The translations under genes were made by a program, and so were the position numbers. From NCBI GenBank assembly GCA_964478225.1, contig CAYZHM010000001.1:593141-657140 (forward strand): a DNA stretch of 64,000 nucleotides, read 5' to 3'. Shown piece by piece: positions 15,793-24,403 of the stretch. Source of the stretch: CAYZHM01 sp964478225 (GTDB lineage: Bacteria; Pseudomonadota; Alphaproteobacteria; Micavibrionales; Micavibrionaceae). How positions within the stretch are numbered: the first letter of the stretch is position 1; each line of letters opens with the position of its first letter. Below the pieces are notes generated by a model, which saw only the letters and a program-made list of their open reading frames with translations, ran no database searches and was not told the origin of the DNA.

Positions 15793-17421
15793 TTAGGTGC
15801 CGCCACCAGATGCGGCGGCGCTATTCCCCGATGATGCCCCAATACGGTTAATAGAAGATAAAGATCTGTCAAAAAGCAGCAAAACTCTTTGGCCTTCATG
15901 CAGGAATTCTATGCCGTTCTTCTGTATTACGACAAACCAAGGCACACCTCCAAGGACAACCTCTTCCTGATCGAAGATCAGGCGGCTGCCCCCGGGGCCG
16001 TTGACGATGGCGCGGGTCGGTGAAAATGAGGTGATTTTGTAGCCATCAAGAACACTGGCAGGATTGGCAACTTCTTGCGAGTAGCTTACAGCCTGTGTTG
16101 GCGTGGGCGGGTTTGGTGTTGGCGCGACCTTCGGCTTTTTGGCGCCATCCCCATCGATGATTTCTGCAAGATCGTTCTCGTTGATGTTCCCGTCAAGAAC
16201 GACCGTTTGCGGCTTTGAGAGCACGATTGCTTTTTGATCCTGGCTGACTGCGACGGTCGAAGCCCCCCTTACCGGGAGAACCAAAACACCACGCGCTCCT
16301 GTGTGCTTGATCTGGATGTCATCAAAGAGGCTTCCTATTCGTGTTGGCGACCAGGCAACGGTCAGAGGACACGCCTGAATGGGCTCCAAAACTGTGCCTT
16401 CTTTACATCCTTCGCTTTTAAAGCTCAGGCCGTTATCTGAACCCGAAAAAGAAATACCTTCAATTGTTAGGTCGGCATCACCTGTGTTGACCAAGGAGAC
16501 TGTCATTGTTGATGCCGTAGCCACAGTATCTCCAAAGTTCACTTCAGTTTGCGAGGCCGTCATCAACCCCTTGCCAGGAACGGCCTGGGGGAAGACCTCG
16601 ACTGCGGATACCGTCTCGGGCTGGTATTCGCCGCTCAGCGGGATACTTGTTACGCCTGCGGGGCCGTTGTGATTAACAATGACAACACCGGAAGAACGCC
16701 CCTTGAGTTTGGGAGACCATGTTATGACCACCATACAAGCCTGTCCGGGTTGCAGTGTTTCGCATTCTGTGACCATGGAATATCCAGCTTGCTCGCTGGT
16801 GTCGATGTAGATTTCCTCGATATCAATTTTGTTAGAGGTGATGTTCCGCAGGGTTATCGGCTCAACGAGAGTTTGACTGGAGTTCAGGCTGCCGAATTCA
16901 ATTTCTTCGGGTGTTGCCTCAACGTCACTGGATAGCTTATCCGTTCCATCGCCGACCGTTTGCACAGCCCCTGAAATGGTTGAGGTAACAAGACGTGTGC
17001 GGCCGCTGTGCGCCATCAGCATTTCAACGCGCCATGAGCCGGCCTGCAGGCCTTTTACAGAAAGAGCAACCGCGCACTCCGCCCCTGGCGCGAGAGGCTC
17101 TTCCTCGCACTGATTCAAAGAAACAGTGGCAGAAACGGTCGAAGATGGGTAGAGGCGTATCAGGCCGGTTTGGACGGGCTGGCCACCGTCATTGCGAAAA
17201 CGCACAACAACTTGCGCTGTACTGCCTGTAGGGACCTGGCCGCCATCAATTGTCGCGGAGACAGGGACCAAGCCGCCCGTGGCGCCTGCGACCGAGGAGC
17301 CAGGATCGCTAAAGCCCGGATACTGCGCGATGGCGTAACCGGTGAAAGCCCAAATACATAGGAGTGCAGCCAAGGCCACACCGTAATATTTTCGCATATA
17401 GTTATATAATTTCATGATCAT
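15793..17421 (-). CDS. Periplasmic three-domain ASH-like protein with PilP/GspC-like C-terminus
   Basis: 542 residues. A signal or anchor helix (about 14-33) is followed by three Ig-like ASH/choice-of-anchor-D-type domains (about 50-155, 165-270 and 285-395). Each has a matching Cys pair: CEEEPLAPGAEC, CETLQPGQAC and CKEGTVLEPIQAC. A Pro-rich linker (about 425-450) leads to a small C-terminal beta domain (ITSFSPTRAIVNGPGG to LLLFD) that resembles the homology region of GspC/PilP proteins contacting the secretin. It lies directly between secretin and ATPase genes, so it probably connects inner-membrane complex and secretin. I know no named gene with this exact architecture. Start 17421 or 17415; no clear ribosome site. 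Confidence 0.7.
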   Translation of the reverse strand: MIMKLYNYMRKYYGVALAALLCIWAFTGYAIAQYPGFSDPGSSVAGATGGLVPVSATIDGGQVPTGSTAQVVVRFRNDGGQPVQTGLIRLYPSSTVSATVSLNQCEEEPLAPGAECAVALSVKGLQAGSWRVEMLMAHSGRTRLVTSTISGAVQTVGDGTDKLSSDVEATPEEIEFGSLNSSQTLVEPITLRNITSNKIDIEEIYIDTSEQAGYSMVTECETLQPGQACMVVITWSPKLKGRSSGVVIVNHNGPAGVTSIPLSGEYQPETVSAVEVFPQAVPGKGLMTASQTEVNFGDTVATASTMTVSLVNTGDADLTIEGISFSGSDNGLSFKSEGCKEGTVLEPIQACPLTVAWSPTRIGSLFDDIQIKHTGARGVLVLPVRGASTVAVSQDQKAIVLSKPQTVVLDGNINENDLAEIIDGDGAKKPKVAPTPNPPTPTQAVSYSQEVANPASVLDGYKITSFSPTRAIVNGPGGSRLIFDQEEVVLGGVPWFVVIQKNGIEFLHEGQRVLLLFDRSLSSINRIGASSGNSAAASGGGT

Positions 17422-17542
17422 GAAATAGAAAATGAGGCAGCCGAACGCCGCCCGTGTTTATAGTGTAACACAATTTTGGAAAATAAAGAGCCTGTTTTCC
17501 AATTTTTTATAGCAGATAGCCTGTGGATAAAATGTGGAAAAA

Positions 17543-19081
17543 TCAACGTGATGGGTCGAGCATTTCCTTGGACAGAGTCCCCGCCGGAAATTCTGCGTTG
17601 TATTCAAACTTCATGTCGGAATTGTCTTCAAACATTTTATGACGAGGAACTTCGAACTTTTCATCTTTGGTATTCTTTTCATCGGTGTAAACAATAACCC
17701 GCGGCTTCAACATGAAAACAAGCTCTGTATTGATTGTTGATTCTGCGTTGGATAAGGGCAGAATGGGCTTTTTGAAACCCGGCCCAGATTTGCTTACATC
17801 GTCGCTTTCACGCACCAAGCCTGCAAGCAAGAGAGCATCGCCAGGACGGATGCGTATTTGTGTTGTCAACTCTCGCTCTGTAGTTTGAGGTACCGTAACC
17901 TGGCTGCCGGTTTCTTCGTCAACGGTGAAAGATGGCGTTGCGATAACATCCTGCACTTCGATTTCAATATTTCCGTAGACTGTTGAATTGTCCCAATCAC
18001 TCGAGAGCGAGATTGTGAAACCGGTATCAACGCTGTCGATTTCTGTGGAAGTCGATATCTGACCGTTGTCAGAAGTACGCGTGAGTGAGGCGACATAAGA
18101 TTGCGTATCTGCAACCCTTAGAGTGGCTTGCGAGCCGGAAAGCATAGTGACCTGCGGCTGCGATATGGTTTTGACCGCGCCGTAGTTGGAGATGAATTGA
18201 AGTACGTTTGTTGTGTTGAACGTCAAACCATCGTTCCAAGTTGGCAGGCCTATACTTATCGGCGAACTGATTGGGGCAGGAGAAGGGAAGTTAATTGACG
18301 CTCCGCCAATTTTTCCGAAATCGCTCCAGTCAATTCCTGTGGCGTTATCAGAATTGAGCTGCACTTCCCAAATGTAAATTTCATAGACGATGAGGGCCGT
18401 GTTTGAGCGCAAGCGTTGAAAATAGCGTTCCGCTAGCTCGGCTGTGCGGCTGGTGGCCTCGTAAATAATTGTGCGGGTTGCGCTTTCTGTGATCGGCGCC
18501 ACACCTGTGATTGCCTGCAACCCTTGTGCCAACGAGCCTAGATAGTCCGTTTCTCCGCCAATTGGCGGGATGGTCACGGTGAAGGTTTGAGAATCCTTGA
18601 TAACGAGCAACCCATCTTCATAAGAACAATATAAATCGGCAAGGCCGCAAACCTTACTGACAACACGGTTGAGCGGTCCTTTGAGATTGGAGACAGTGAT
18701 TGTTCTGGTCAGCCCCTCTTCCGTTTCAAACGCCAAAGGCATTTCATAATCAGCCAAGATAAGTTGCAGAGCACCGGCGAGTGTTTCCCCACGCAACTCG
18801 AATGGCCCCACCATTTCCGCAGGCAGTTGATCGCTGCCGTCTGCTTCGGGAACAAGAACATCACTGCCAAGCGGTAGGTATAGAACACTGTCGGGGCGCT
18901 CGTTAATGCCCTCCGGTTTTTTGTCGGCGATGGTTGGCGATGGAATTGACGCCGTACGAGCACCTGGAACATCAACATCCGCACAAGAGAGTAAAAAAGG
19001 CGCCAGCATTGTAAAGAGGAGGATTGATCGCCATCCCTTTCCGTCACGTCTTCTGTGATGGTTTGCACCATACTTCATCAT
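17543..19081 (-). CDS. Outer-membrane secretin lipoprotein (PilN-like, type IVb pilus)
   Basis: 512-residue secretin through which the pilus or substrate leaves the cell. A lipoprotein signal with lipobox FLLSC directs it to the outer membrane. N-terminal N0/STN-type region (LRGETLAGALQLILADYEMPLAF) is followed by an N1-like segment and the secretin domain (SQPQVTMLSGSQATLRV, then TTQIRIRPGDALLLAGLV near the C-terminus). The ATG at 19081 overlaps the stop of the response regulator gene (ATGA). The 120-base gap to the next gene is the largest in this operon half. Confidence 0.9.
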   Translation of the reverse strand: MMKYGANHHRRRDGKGWRSILLFTMLAPFLLSCADVDVPGARTASIPSPTIADKKPEGINERPDSVLYLPLGSDVLVPEADGSDQLPAEMVGPFELRGETLAGALQLILADYEMPLAFETEEGLTRTITVSNLKGPLNRVVSKVCGLADLYCSYEDGLLVIKDSQTFTVTIPPIGGETDYLGSLAQGLQAITGVAPITESATRTIIYEATSRTAELAERYFQRLRSNTALIVYEIYIWEVQLNSDNATGIDWSDFGKIGGASINFPSPAPISSPISIGLPTWNDGLTFNTTNVLQFISNYGAVKTISQPQVTMLSGSQATLRVADTQSYVASLTRTSDNGQISTSTEIDSVDTGFTISLSSDWDNSTVYGNIEIEVQDVIATPSFTVDEETGSQVTVPQTTERELTTQIRIRPGDALLLAGLVRESDDVSKSGPGFKKPILPLSNAESTINTELVFMLKPRVIVYTDEKNTKDEKFEVPRHKMFEDNSDMKFEYNAEFPAGTLSKEMLDPSR

Positions 19082-19461
19082 TGTGTCTGCCTTGCCTTTA
19101 CTTGCAGTGAACGCTGTACTGTTTTGACAAGCCTATCGCGTTGAACAGGCTTCATCAAGACCGCCGCGACGCCCCATTTTCCTGCCTCGGTCAAAAGGTC
19201 AGGGTTTTGATCACCAGTAACCAAGATGACATCCGTCTTCATGTTTTTACCCCGGATTGCACGGATAAACTCAAACCCGCCCATAGGCTCCATGCGGATA
19301 TCAACGATCGCCACGTCGAAGGTGTCGTCCATTTTTGCAAGCGCGTCCTCTCCGTCCGTGCTTTCCAAAACCTCATAGGACTCTGCCTTCAAAAATTGAA
19401 CAATTTGAAGACGGACAAAATCATTGTCTTCGACAACCAGTATTTTTACATTTTTATCCAT
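19078..19461 (-). CDS. Single-domain CheY-like response regulator heading the pilus operon
   Basis: 127 residues, a receiver domain only: acidic pair Glu11/Asp12, phosphorylation site Asp54 (AIVDIRM), Thr in LVTGDQN and Lys in LMKPV. No output domain, so it works by protein contact. It is the first gene of the pilus operon and is translationally coupled to the secretin, an unusual place for such a regulator. The frame extends to a GTG at 19476, but ATG 19461 matches the usual receiver start; neither has a clear ribosome site. Confidence 0.9.
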   Translation of the reverse strand: MDKNVKILVVEDNDFVRLQIVQFLKAESYEVLESTDGEDALAKMDDTFDVAIVDIRMEPMGGFEFIRAIRGKNMKTDVILVTGDQNPDLLTEAGKWGVAAVLMKPVQRDRLVKTVQRSLQVKARQTQ

Positions 19462-19494
19462 AAATGATGGAATCACAGAAAGTTAAGCTTGACG

Positions 19495-19537
19495 ATCATT
19501 GACAATGATGCAGCATTTCTTCAGCTTTTAAAAAGCT
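19495..19537. promoter_or_regulatory. Two palindromes in the divergent region between pilus operon and prepilin peptidase
   Basis: ATCATT-GAC-AATGAT (19495-19509) and AGCTTTT-A-AAAAGCT (19523-19537) are perfect inverted repeats in the 114-base space between the divergent starts at 19461 and 19576. They are well placed to be operators for one or both units. No known binding consensus is recognised. Confidence 0.4.
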
Positions 19538-19575
19538 TAAATTGATGTTACTCACAGGCTGACAAAGGGTTTTTT

Positions 19576-20091
19576 ATGAACACGGAAATATTGAACATCG
19601 TTTTACCAGCTGCTTCGGCTTTCTGTGCCTTGGTGTGTCTGGGATTTTTGTTTATTATAGACCTGAAAACCCGCCTTTTGCCCAATAATTATGTTTTTGC
19701 GCTGGCTTTGTTGGGAGTGGCCTTTCATGTTTCGCTGGGATTTGAGTTTCTTACGCCCTCGGACATGGCGGGCGGGATGATTGTTGGTGGCGGCCTTTTA
19801 CTTATTATTAGAACTTTGGGGAACAAGGTTTACAATCAAGACACTCTGGGGTTGGGGGATGTGAAGTTGATGATGGCGGCCGGGTTGTGGCTTGGGGTCC
19901 AAGACGTTTTGAGTGCTTTGGTTATTGGTGCGAGCCTCGGGATTTTTCATGGGATTGGCCTGGCGCTTTATGAAGCGCGGCGCGATGGACGTGCTGTTGA
20001 TATTTCGCAATTTTCGCTGCCGGCGGGGCCGGGATTTATTTTGGGTATTGTTATAATCGCAATTTATAATTTTTCAGGAGTATTTATATGA
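19576..20091 (+). CDS. Prepilin peptidase (A24 family, short CpaA/TadV type)
   Basis: 171-residue polytopic aspartyl protease that cleaves prepilin leaders after Gly at the cytoplasmic face. Catalytic-type Asp29 (IIDLKTRLLPN) and Asp95 (GLGDVKLMMA) are both present. It lacks the N-terminal cysteine-rich methylase domain of PilD, as in short A24 members. It is divergent from the pilus operon and probably processes the pilin-like proteins encoded at 9533-11044. Its stop overlaps the next start (ATGA), tying it transcriptionally to the metabolic genes that follow. Confidence 0.93.
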   Translation: MNTEILNIVLPAASAFCALVCLGFLFIIDLKTRLLPNNYVFALALLGVAFHVSLGFEFLTPSDMAGGMIVGGGLLLIIRTLGNKVYNQDTLGLGDVKLMMAAGLWLGVQDVLSALVIGASLGIFHGIGLALYEARRDGRAVDISQFSLPAGPGFILGIVIIAIYNFSGVFI

Positions 20092-21293
20092 GCAAGGCTT
20101 TAGACGGCATTCGCATTCTCGATTTGACCCGCGTACTGGCTGGGCCGTATTGCACACAGATGCTGGGGGATCTTGGTGCAGAGATTATCAAGATTGAAAA
20201 ACCGTATGTTGGGGACGAAACACGGACATGGGGTCCCCCGTTTTTAAAAGATGCGGACGGCAATGACACCACGCAGAGCGCCTATTATTTATCGATCAAC
20301 CGTAATAAGAAATCAGTTGCCATTGATATCGCCCAACCGGAGGGGCAAAAGATTATCAAGCAGTTGGTTGCCGAGTGCGACGTGTTGATCGAAAATTTCA
20401 AAGTTGGCGGTTTGGAAAAATACGGTCTGGGATATGAGCAGCTTAAAGAAGAATTCCCCTCACTTATATATTGTGCGATTTCGGGATACGGGCAGAACGG
20501 CCCTTTGGCGTCCGAGCCGGGATATGACTTTGTTGCGCAAGGCATGGCGGGATTGATGGCAGCCACCGGAGCACCGGGTCAACAGCCAACGAAAGTGGGC
20601 GTTGCGGTCAGTGATATTCTGACCGGGATGAATGCAGCAGTTGGAATTTTAGCGGCGCTGCATGCGCGGGACAAAACCGGCAAGGGACAGATGGTAGACG
20701 TGGCGCTGACCGATTGCACTTTGGCGGCGATGACCAATGTGGCGCAATATTATTTAACGTCAGGGAAAACCGCGCCGCGGGTTGGTAACGCCCATTCGAC
20801 GATTGTGCCCTATCAGGCATTTGAAGCGATTGACGGGTTTGTGATTATTGCTGTCGGAAACAACGAGCAGTTTGCACGATTGTGCGGATTGTTTGGCAGA
20901 AATGATTGGTTAAAAGACGAACGGTTTGCAAAAAATTCGTCGCGTGTGACTCACCGCGAGACACTCGTGCCGATGATTGCGGAGATTATAAAAACAAAGT
21001 CTGTTGCCCATTGGATTGAAGGACTGAGGGATATCAATGTGCCATGCGGACCGGTGAACACGATGGACAAGGTTTTTGCGGAAGAGCAGATTCAGGCCCG
21101 TGATATGCAAATTGATATCGATGGAATTGATTTGGTTGGCAGCCCTCTCAAATTGTCGGAAACGCCTGTAAATTATGGGATTGCGCCCCCCGTATGCGGG
21201 CAGCACACGCAGGAGGTGTTGCAGAAATTGCTGGACATGGGCGGCGAAGACATTGCACAACTGGCAGAGAAAAAGGTTATTGAGGCACTATGA
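20088..21293 (+). CDS. CaiB/BaiF family (class III) CoA transferase
   Basis: 401-residue family III CoA transferase. The N-terminus LDGIRILDLTRVLAGPYCTQMLGDLGAEIIKIE and the segment LIENFKVGGLEKYGLGYEQL are diagnostic. Asp in GYDFVAQGMAGLMAATG marks the catalytic aspartate region. The substrate cannot be read from sequence; family members act on formyl-, carnitinyl-, mesaconyl- or alpha-methylacyl-CoA. It overlaps both neighbours by four bases (prepilin peptidase before, pyrB after), a grouping with no evident pathway logic. Confidence 0.92.
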   Translation: MSKALDGIRILDLTRVLAGPYCTQMLGDLGAEIIKIEKPYVGDETRTWGPPFLKDADGNDTTQSAYYLSINRNKKSVAIDIAQPEGQKIIKQLVAECDVLIENFKVGGLEKYGLGYEQLKEEFPSLIYCAISGYGQNGPLASEPGYDFVAQGMAGLMAATGAPGQQPTKVGVAVSDILTGMNAAVGILAALHARDKTGKGQMVDVALTDCTLAAMTNVAQYYLTSGKTAPRVGNAHSTIVPYQAFEAIDGFVIIAVGNNEQFARLCGLFGRNDWLKDERFAKNSSRVTHRETLVPMIAEIIKTKSVAHWIEGLRDINVPCGPVNTMDKVFAEEQIQARDMQIDIDGIDLVGSPLKLSETPVNYGIAPPVCGQHTQEVLQKLLDMGGEDIAQLAEKKVIEAL

Positions 21294-22195
21294 AACACTT
21301 ATTGGGTATTGATGAGCTGAGCGTGGGTGAGATCCAGACCATTTTGGATCTGGCGCAGACATATTCAGAAGCCCTTGATAAGGGTGATTGGGATCGCGAC
21401 AAGCTCAAGGACAAGATTGTTATCAATTTGTTTTTTGAAAATTCGACACGGACGCTGACGAGTTTTGATATTGCGGCGAAGCGGCTTGGGGCTGATGTGG
21501 TGAACTGGTCGCCCAAAGACAGTTCGCTGGCGAAGGGCGAAAGTTTTACCGACACGATTGACACGTTGAATGCGATGCGGCCCGATTGTGCCGTGATCCG
21601 GCATAACGAATTTGGCGCCCCTGTTTATGTTTCGAAGCGCATGGATTGCCCGGTCATTAATGGTGGCGACAGTTGGCGTGAGCATCCGACACAGGCTTTG
21701 CTCGATGCGCTCACGATGGTTCAGCATTTTGGAAGTCTTAAAGGTTTGAATGTGGCGATTATCGGCGATATCGCTCATTCAAGGGTTGCGAGTTCGAATA
21801 TTCTTTTGCTGACGAAAATGGGGGCGAAAGTACGCGTGATTGCGCCGGAAATTTTGATGCCGCAGAAACTTGAGAATGGCGTTGAGAAATTTGCCTCTCT
21901 TAAAGAGGGATTGCCGGGCGCGGACGTTGTGATGACTTTGAGATTGCAAAAGGAGCGGATGGATACGGCGTTGATTTCATCGGATGAAGCTTATTTCAAC
22001 GAATTTGGCGTGACCGCCGTGGTGCTTGATAAGTTTGCGCCGAAAGCGATGGTGATGGATCCGGGGCCGTTGGTGCGCGGCGTGCAGATTGCCGACGATG
22101 TTGCCGATGATCCGAAGCGCAGTTTGATTTTGAAGCAGGTCGCGAACGGGATCCCGACGCGCATGGCGGTGCTGGATTTGTTGGTGGGGAAATAA
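21290..22195 (+). CDS. pyrB: Aspartate carbamoyltransferase catalytic subunit
   Basis: Condenses carbamoyl phosphate and aspartate in de novo pyrimidine synthesis. 301 residues with the carbamoyl-phosphate motif FFENSTRT, the loop residues around DSSLAKGESF, and GGDSWREHPTQALLDAL. VMTLRLQKERMD marks the aspartate domain. In many alphaproteobacteria pyrC follows directly, but here the stop TAA overlaps the start of plsY (TAATG) and no dihydroorotase is present nearby. No pyrI regulatory subunit is seen. Confidence 0.96.
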   Translation: MKHLLGIDELSVGEIQTILDLAQTYSEALDKGDWDRDKLKDKIVINLFFENSTRTLTSFDIAAKRLGADVVNWSPKDSSLAKGESFTDTIDTLNAMRPDCAVIRHNEFGAPVYVSKRMDCPVINGGDSWREHPTQALLDALTMVQHFGSLKGLNVAIIGDIAHSRVASSNILLLTKMGAKVRVIAPEILMPQKLENGVEKFASLKEGLPGADVVMTLRLQKERMDTALISSDEAYFNEFGVTAVVLDKFAPKAMVMDPGPLVRGVQIADDVADDPKRSLILKQVANGIPTRMAVLDLLVGK

Positions 22196-22833
22196 TGGAA
22201 GATTTAAAATATGTGGATGTTGGTTTGAACCCGAGTCTTAGTATGGCGTTTTTTTATTTTTTTATTTTTAGTGCTGTTTTATATCTAATTGGCTCTATTC
22301 CTTTTGGTTTAATTCTAACAAAAATTTTTTTGAAAAAAGATGTTCGTGAAATTGGCTCTGGCAATGTCGGCGCAACGAATGTCTTAAGAACTGGTCATAA
22401 GGGCCTTGCTGCAGCAACTTTGTTTCTGGATTTATCAAAAGGATTTGTAGTTAGTTTCTTTTTTACAGTAGCCGCAGATCCGGCTATGGGGATGTTCGCC
22501 GGTCTTTTTGCCATCATCGGCCACTGCTTTCCCATTTGGTTAAAATTCAAAGGTGGAAAAGGCGTGGCGACGGCGCTGGGCGTTCTCTTGGCGGCGGTGC
22601 CGGTGACGGGGCTGGCGGCGATTGCGGTGTGGTTGATTTCTTTCATGGCGGCGCGGATTTCGTCTCTGGCGGCGATATCGGCGATGGTGGTTGCGCCGGC
22701 AGTGACGTATGCGATGTATGGTTTGGAGCCGGCGATTATTAACGTGGTGATTTCGGTGCTGGTGATTGCGCGGCATCATTCGAACATCAAGCGTTTATGC
22801 AAGGGCGAAGAGCCGCAGTTTAAATCGAAATGA
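22195..22833 (+). CDS. plsY: Acyl-phosphate:glycerol-3-phosphate acyltransferase
   Basis: Integral membrane enzyme that begins phospholipid synthesis by acylating glycerol-3-phosphate. 212 residues with the three PlsY motifs: GSIPFGLILTK, GSGNVGATNVLRTG and GHCFPIWLKFKGGKGVATALG, plus SLAAISAM and RHHSNIKRL at the end. The first 13 or so residues are extra compared with the family. Base composition changes sharply inside the gene: up to about 22540 it is rich in T and A, afterwards dominated by GCG, GGC and GTG codons. DprA overlaps the stop by four bases. Confidence 0.95.
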   Translation: MEDLKYVDVGLNPSLSMAFFYFFIFSAVLYLIGSIPFGLILTKIFLKKDVREIGSGNVGATNVLRTGHKGLAAATLFLDLSKGFVVSFFFTVAADPAMGMFAGLFAIIGHCFPIWLKFKGGKGVATALGVLLAAVPVTGLAAIAVWLISFMAARISSLAAISAMVVAPAVTYAMYGLEPAIINVVISVLVIARHHSNIKRLCKGEEPQFKSK

Positions 22834-23969
22834 TTTTTTCCAACATACAATCCAAAGCCCAGCCGGACGACAAAGAGCGTCTTGCGTGGGTGCAGTTGTT
22901 TCGCACGAAAAATGTTGGCGTTGTGACGTTTCATAAATTGATGTCACGGTATGGAAGCGCGGCGAAAGCTTTGGAGGCGTTGCCGGAACTCTCCAAACGT
23001 GGAGGCGCGAGCAAGCCGCTCTCCCCTCCTCCGGCGCATGTGATTGAAAAAGAAATAAAGCTTTTGTCCAAATTAAACGGGCGGATTGTGACGATGGCGG
23101 ATGCGGACTATCCCGAGGCGTTGGCGGCAACGGCGGATGCGCCGCCGGTGATTAGCGTGATTGGGAATGCGCAATTGATGAACGGCAATTGTATTGCGAT
23201 GGTTGGCGCGCGGAATGCGTCGCTCAACGGGCGGAAGTTTGCGGAGAAATTAGGGCGTGATTTGGGACGACGCGGACAGGTTATTGTTTCCGGCCTTGCG
23301 CGCGGGATTGACACATCGGCGCATCAGGGCGCCCTCGACACCGGGACGATTGCCGTCGTGGCGGGCGGGATTGATGTGGTCTATCCGGAGGAAAATAGTG
23401 ACTTATATAAGAGTATCTCTGAGCAAGGATTGATTATTGCAGAAAGTCCGCTCGGCGTGGCGCCGGTGCGGGAGAGTTTTCCGCGACGGAACCGGATCGT
23501 GTCGGGATTATGTAAGGGGACGATCGTTGTTGAGGCGACCATGAAATCAGGATCGTTGATCACGGCAAGACTGGCCGGCGAGCAAGGGCGGGACGTGTTT
23601 GCAGTACCTGGGCATCCTTTGGATCCGCGCGCGGCGGGGCCGAATGCGCTCATTCGGGATGGGGCCACGTTGATCCGGCATGCGGATGATGTGCTGGAAA
23701 ATTTGATTAATTTTACCCCCAACAGTTTGTTTGATGTCAGCAAAGGCGAGGAATTTGAAGGGTTTGCGCCTGAAAATGACATCCCCGAAGACGCTCAGGA
23801 TATGGTGATGGGGCATTTGTCCTTTACGCCGGTTGCCATTGACGAATTGATCCGGACGTGCCATGTGAGTGTTTCGGTCATGCAGACAATCCTGCTGGAA
23901 TTGGAGTTGGCCGGACGGATTAAACGCTTGCCGGGGAACCGGGTGAGCTTGTTGGAAAGTGAAGGATGA
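22830..23969 (+). CDS. dprA: DNA-processing protein (natural transformation)
   Basis: Binds incoming single-stranded DNA and loads RecA during transformation. 379 residues: an N-terminal SAM-like helical region (LAWVQLFRTKNVGVVTFHKL), then the Rossmann-like DprA domain with VGARNAS, VSGLARGIDTSAHQGAL and GTIAVVAGGIDVVYPEEN, FPRRNRIVSGL, and EQGRDVFAVPGHP. A C-terminal winged-helix region (VAIDELIRTCHVSVSVMQTIL) completes it. Together with the pilus genes upstream it would suit DNA uptake, but no ComEA or ComEC is in the window, and dprA is widespread in species not known to be competent. Confidence 0.95.
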   Translation: MIFSNIQSKAQPDDKERLAWVQLFRTKNVGVVTFHKLMSRYGSAAKALEALPELSKRGGASKPLSPPPAHVIEKEIKLLSKLNGRIVTMADADYPEALAATADAPPVISVIGNAQLMNGNCIAMVGARNASLNGRKFAEKLGRDLGRRGQVIVSGLARGIDTSAHQGALDTGTIAVVAGGIDVVYPEENSDLYKSISEQGLIIAESPLGVAPVRESFPRRNRIVSGLCKGTIVVEATMKSGSLITARLAGEQGRDVFAVPGHPLDPRAAGPNALIRDGATLIRHADDVLENLINFTPNSLFDVSKGEEFEGFAPENDIPEDAQDMVMGHLSFTPVAIDELIRTCHVSVSVMQTILLELELAGRIKRLPGNRVSLLESEG

Positions 23970-24400
23970 GTACGTATTCCAATGTCATTAGCAGCGATTG
24001 TCATTGTGGCAACATTCATCTGGAGTTGCATACAAATCGTGCCCATAGTGAATTTGTTAAGCGTACTTGTCAGTGTGCGCTGTGCCGTAAGCATGGTGCG
24101 AGTTGGATTTCTGATCCGGAAGGCGAAGCGCGTGTGCGTATTAGCAATAAGGATAAAGCAAGTTTTTATCGGTTTGGCACCAAGACGGCAGACTTCATAA
24201 GCTGTATGGATTGCGGGGTTCTGATGATTGCCACATGCGAACTGGATGGACGATTGCGAGCGGTTTTGAATGCAACCGCTATGACGGACGAAAAATTTAC
24301 GGCTGAACCTATTCAAACCAATTTTGATGGTGAGAACAAGGAAAGCAGACTTGAACGCCGCGGCCAGAACTGGACCGGGCATGTGATTTTTGAGGATTAG
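23966..24400 (+). CDS. GFA/CENP-V family zinc protein
   Basis: 144 residues with the full cysteine set of the GFA fold: CHC at 13-15, CQCALC at about 36-41, and CMDC at about 80-83. These bind structural and catalytic-type zinc ions. The family was named after glutathione-dependent formaldehyde-activating enzyme, but most members are uncharacterised, so I give no substrate. It is inserted between dprA and topA, which are usually adjacent, and overlaps dprA by four bases. The topA start follows three bases after its stop. Confidence 0.88.
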   Translation: MSTYSNVISSDCHCGNIHLELHTNRAHSEFVKRTCQCALCRKHGASWISDPEGEARVRISNKDKASFYRFGTKTADFISCMDCGVLMIATCELDGRLRAVLNATAMTDEKFTAEPIQTNFDGENKESRLERRGQNWTGHVIFED

Positions 24401-24403
24401 GAG

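Noticed and set aside
17471..17485. 15-base sequence caattttggaaaata shared with 58460-58474, each about 50 bases upstream of a minus-strand gene
   Set aside because: A few identical 15-mer pairs are expected by chance in 64 kb of AT-rich spacers, and no symmetry or third copy supports a regulatory motif.
17522..17542. Perfect DnaA box TTATCCACA (minus strand, 17530-17522) with a one-mismatch copy beside it
   Set aside because: A single perfect box occurs by chance about every 130 kb per strand pair. There is no AT-rich unwinding region, no clustered boxes and no origin-type genes nearby.
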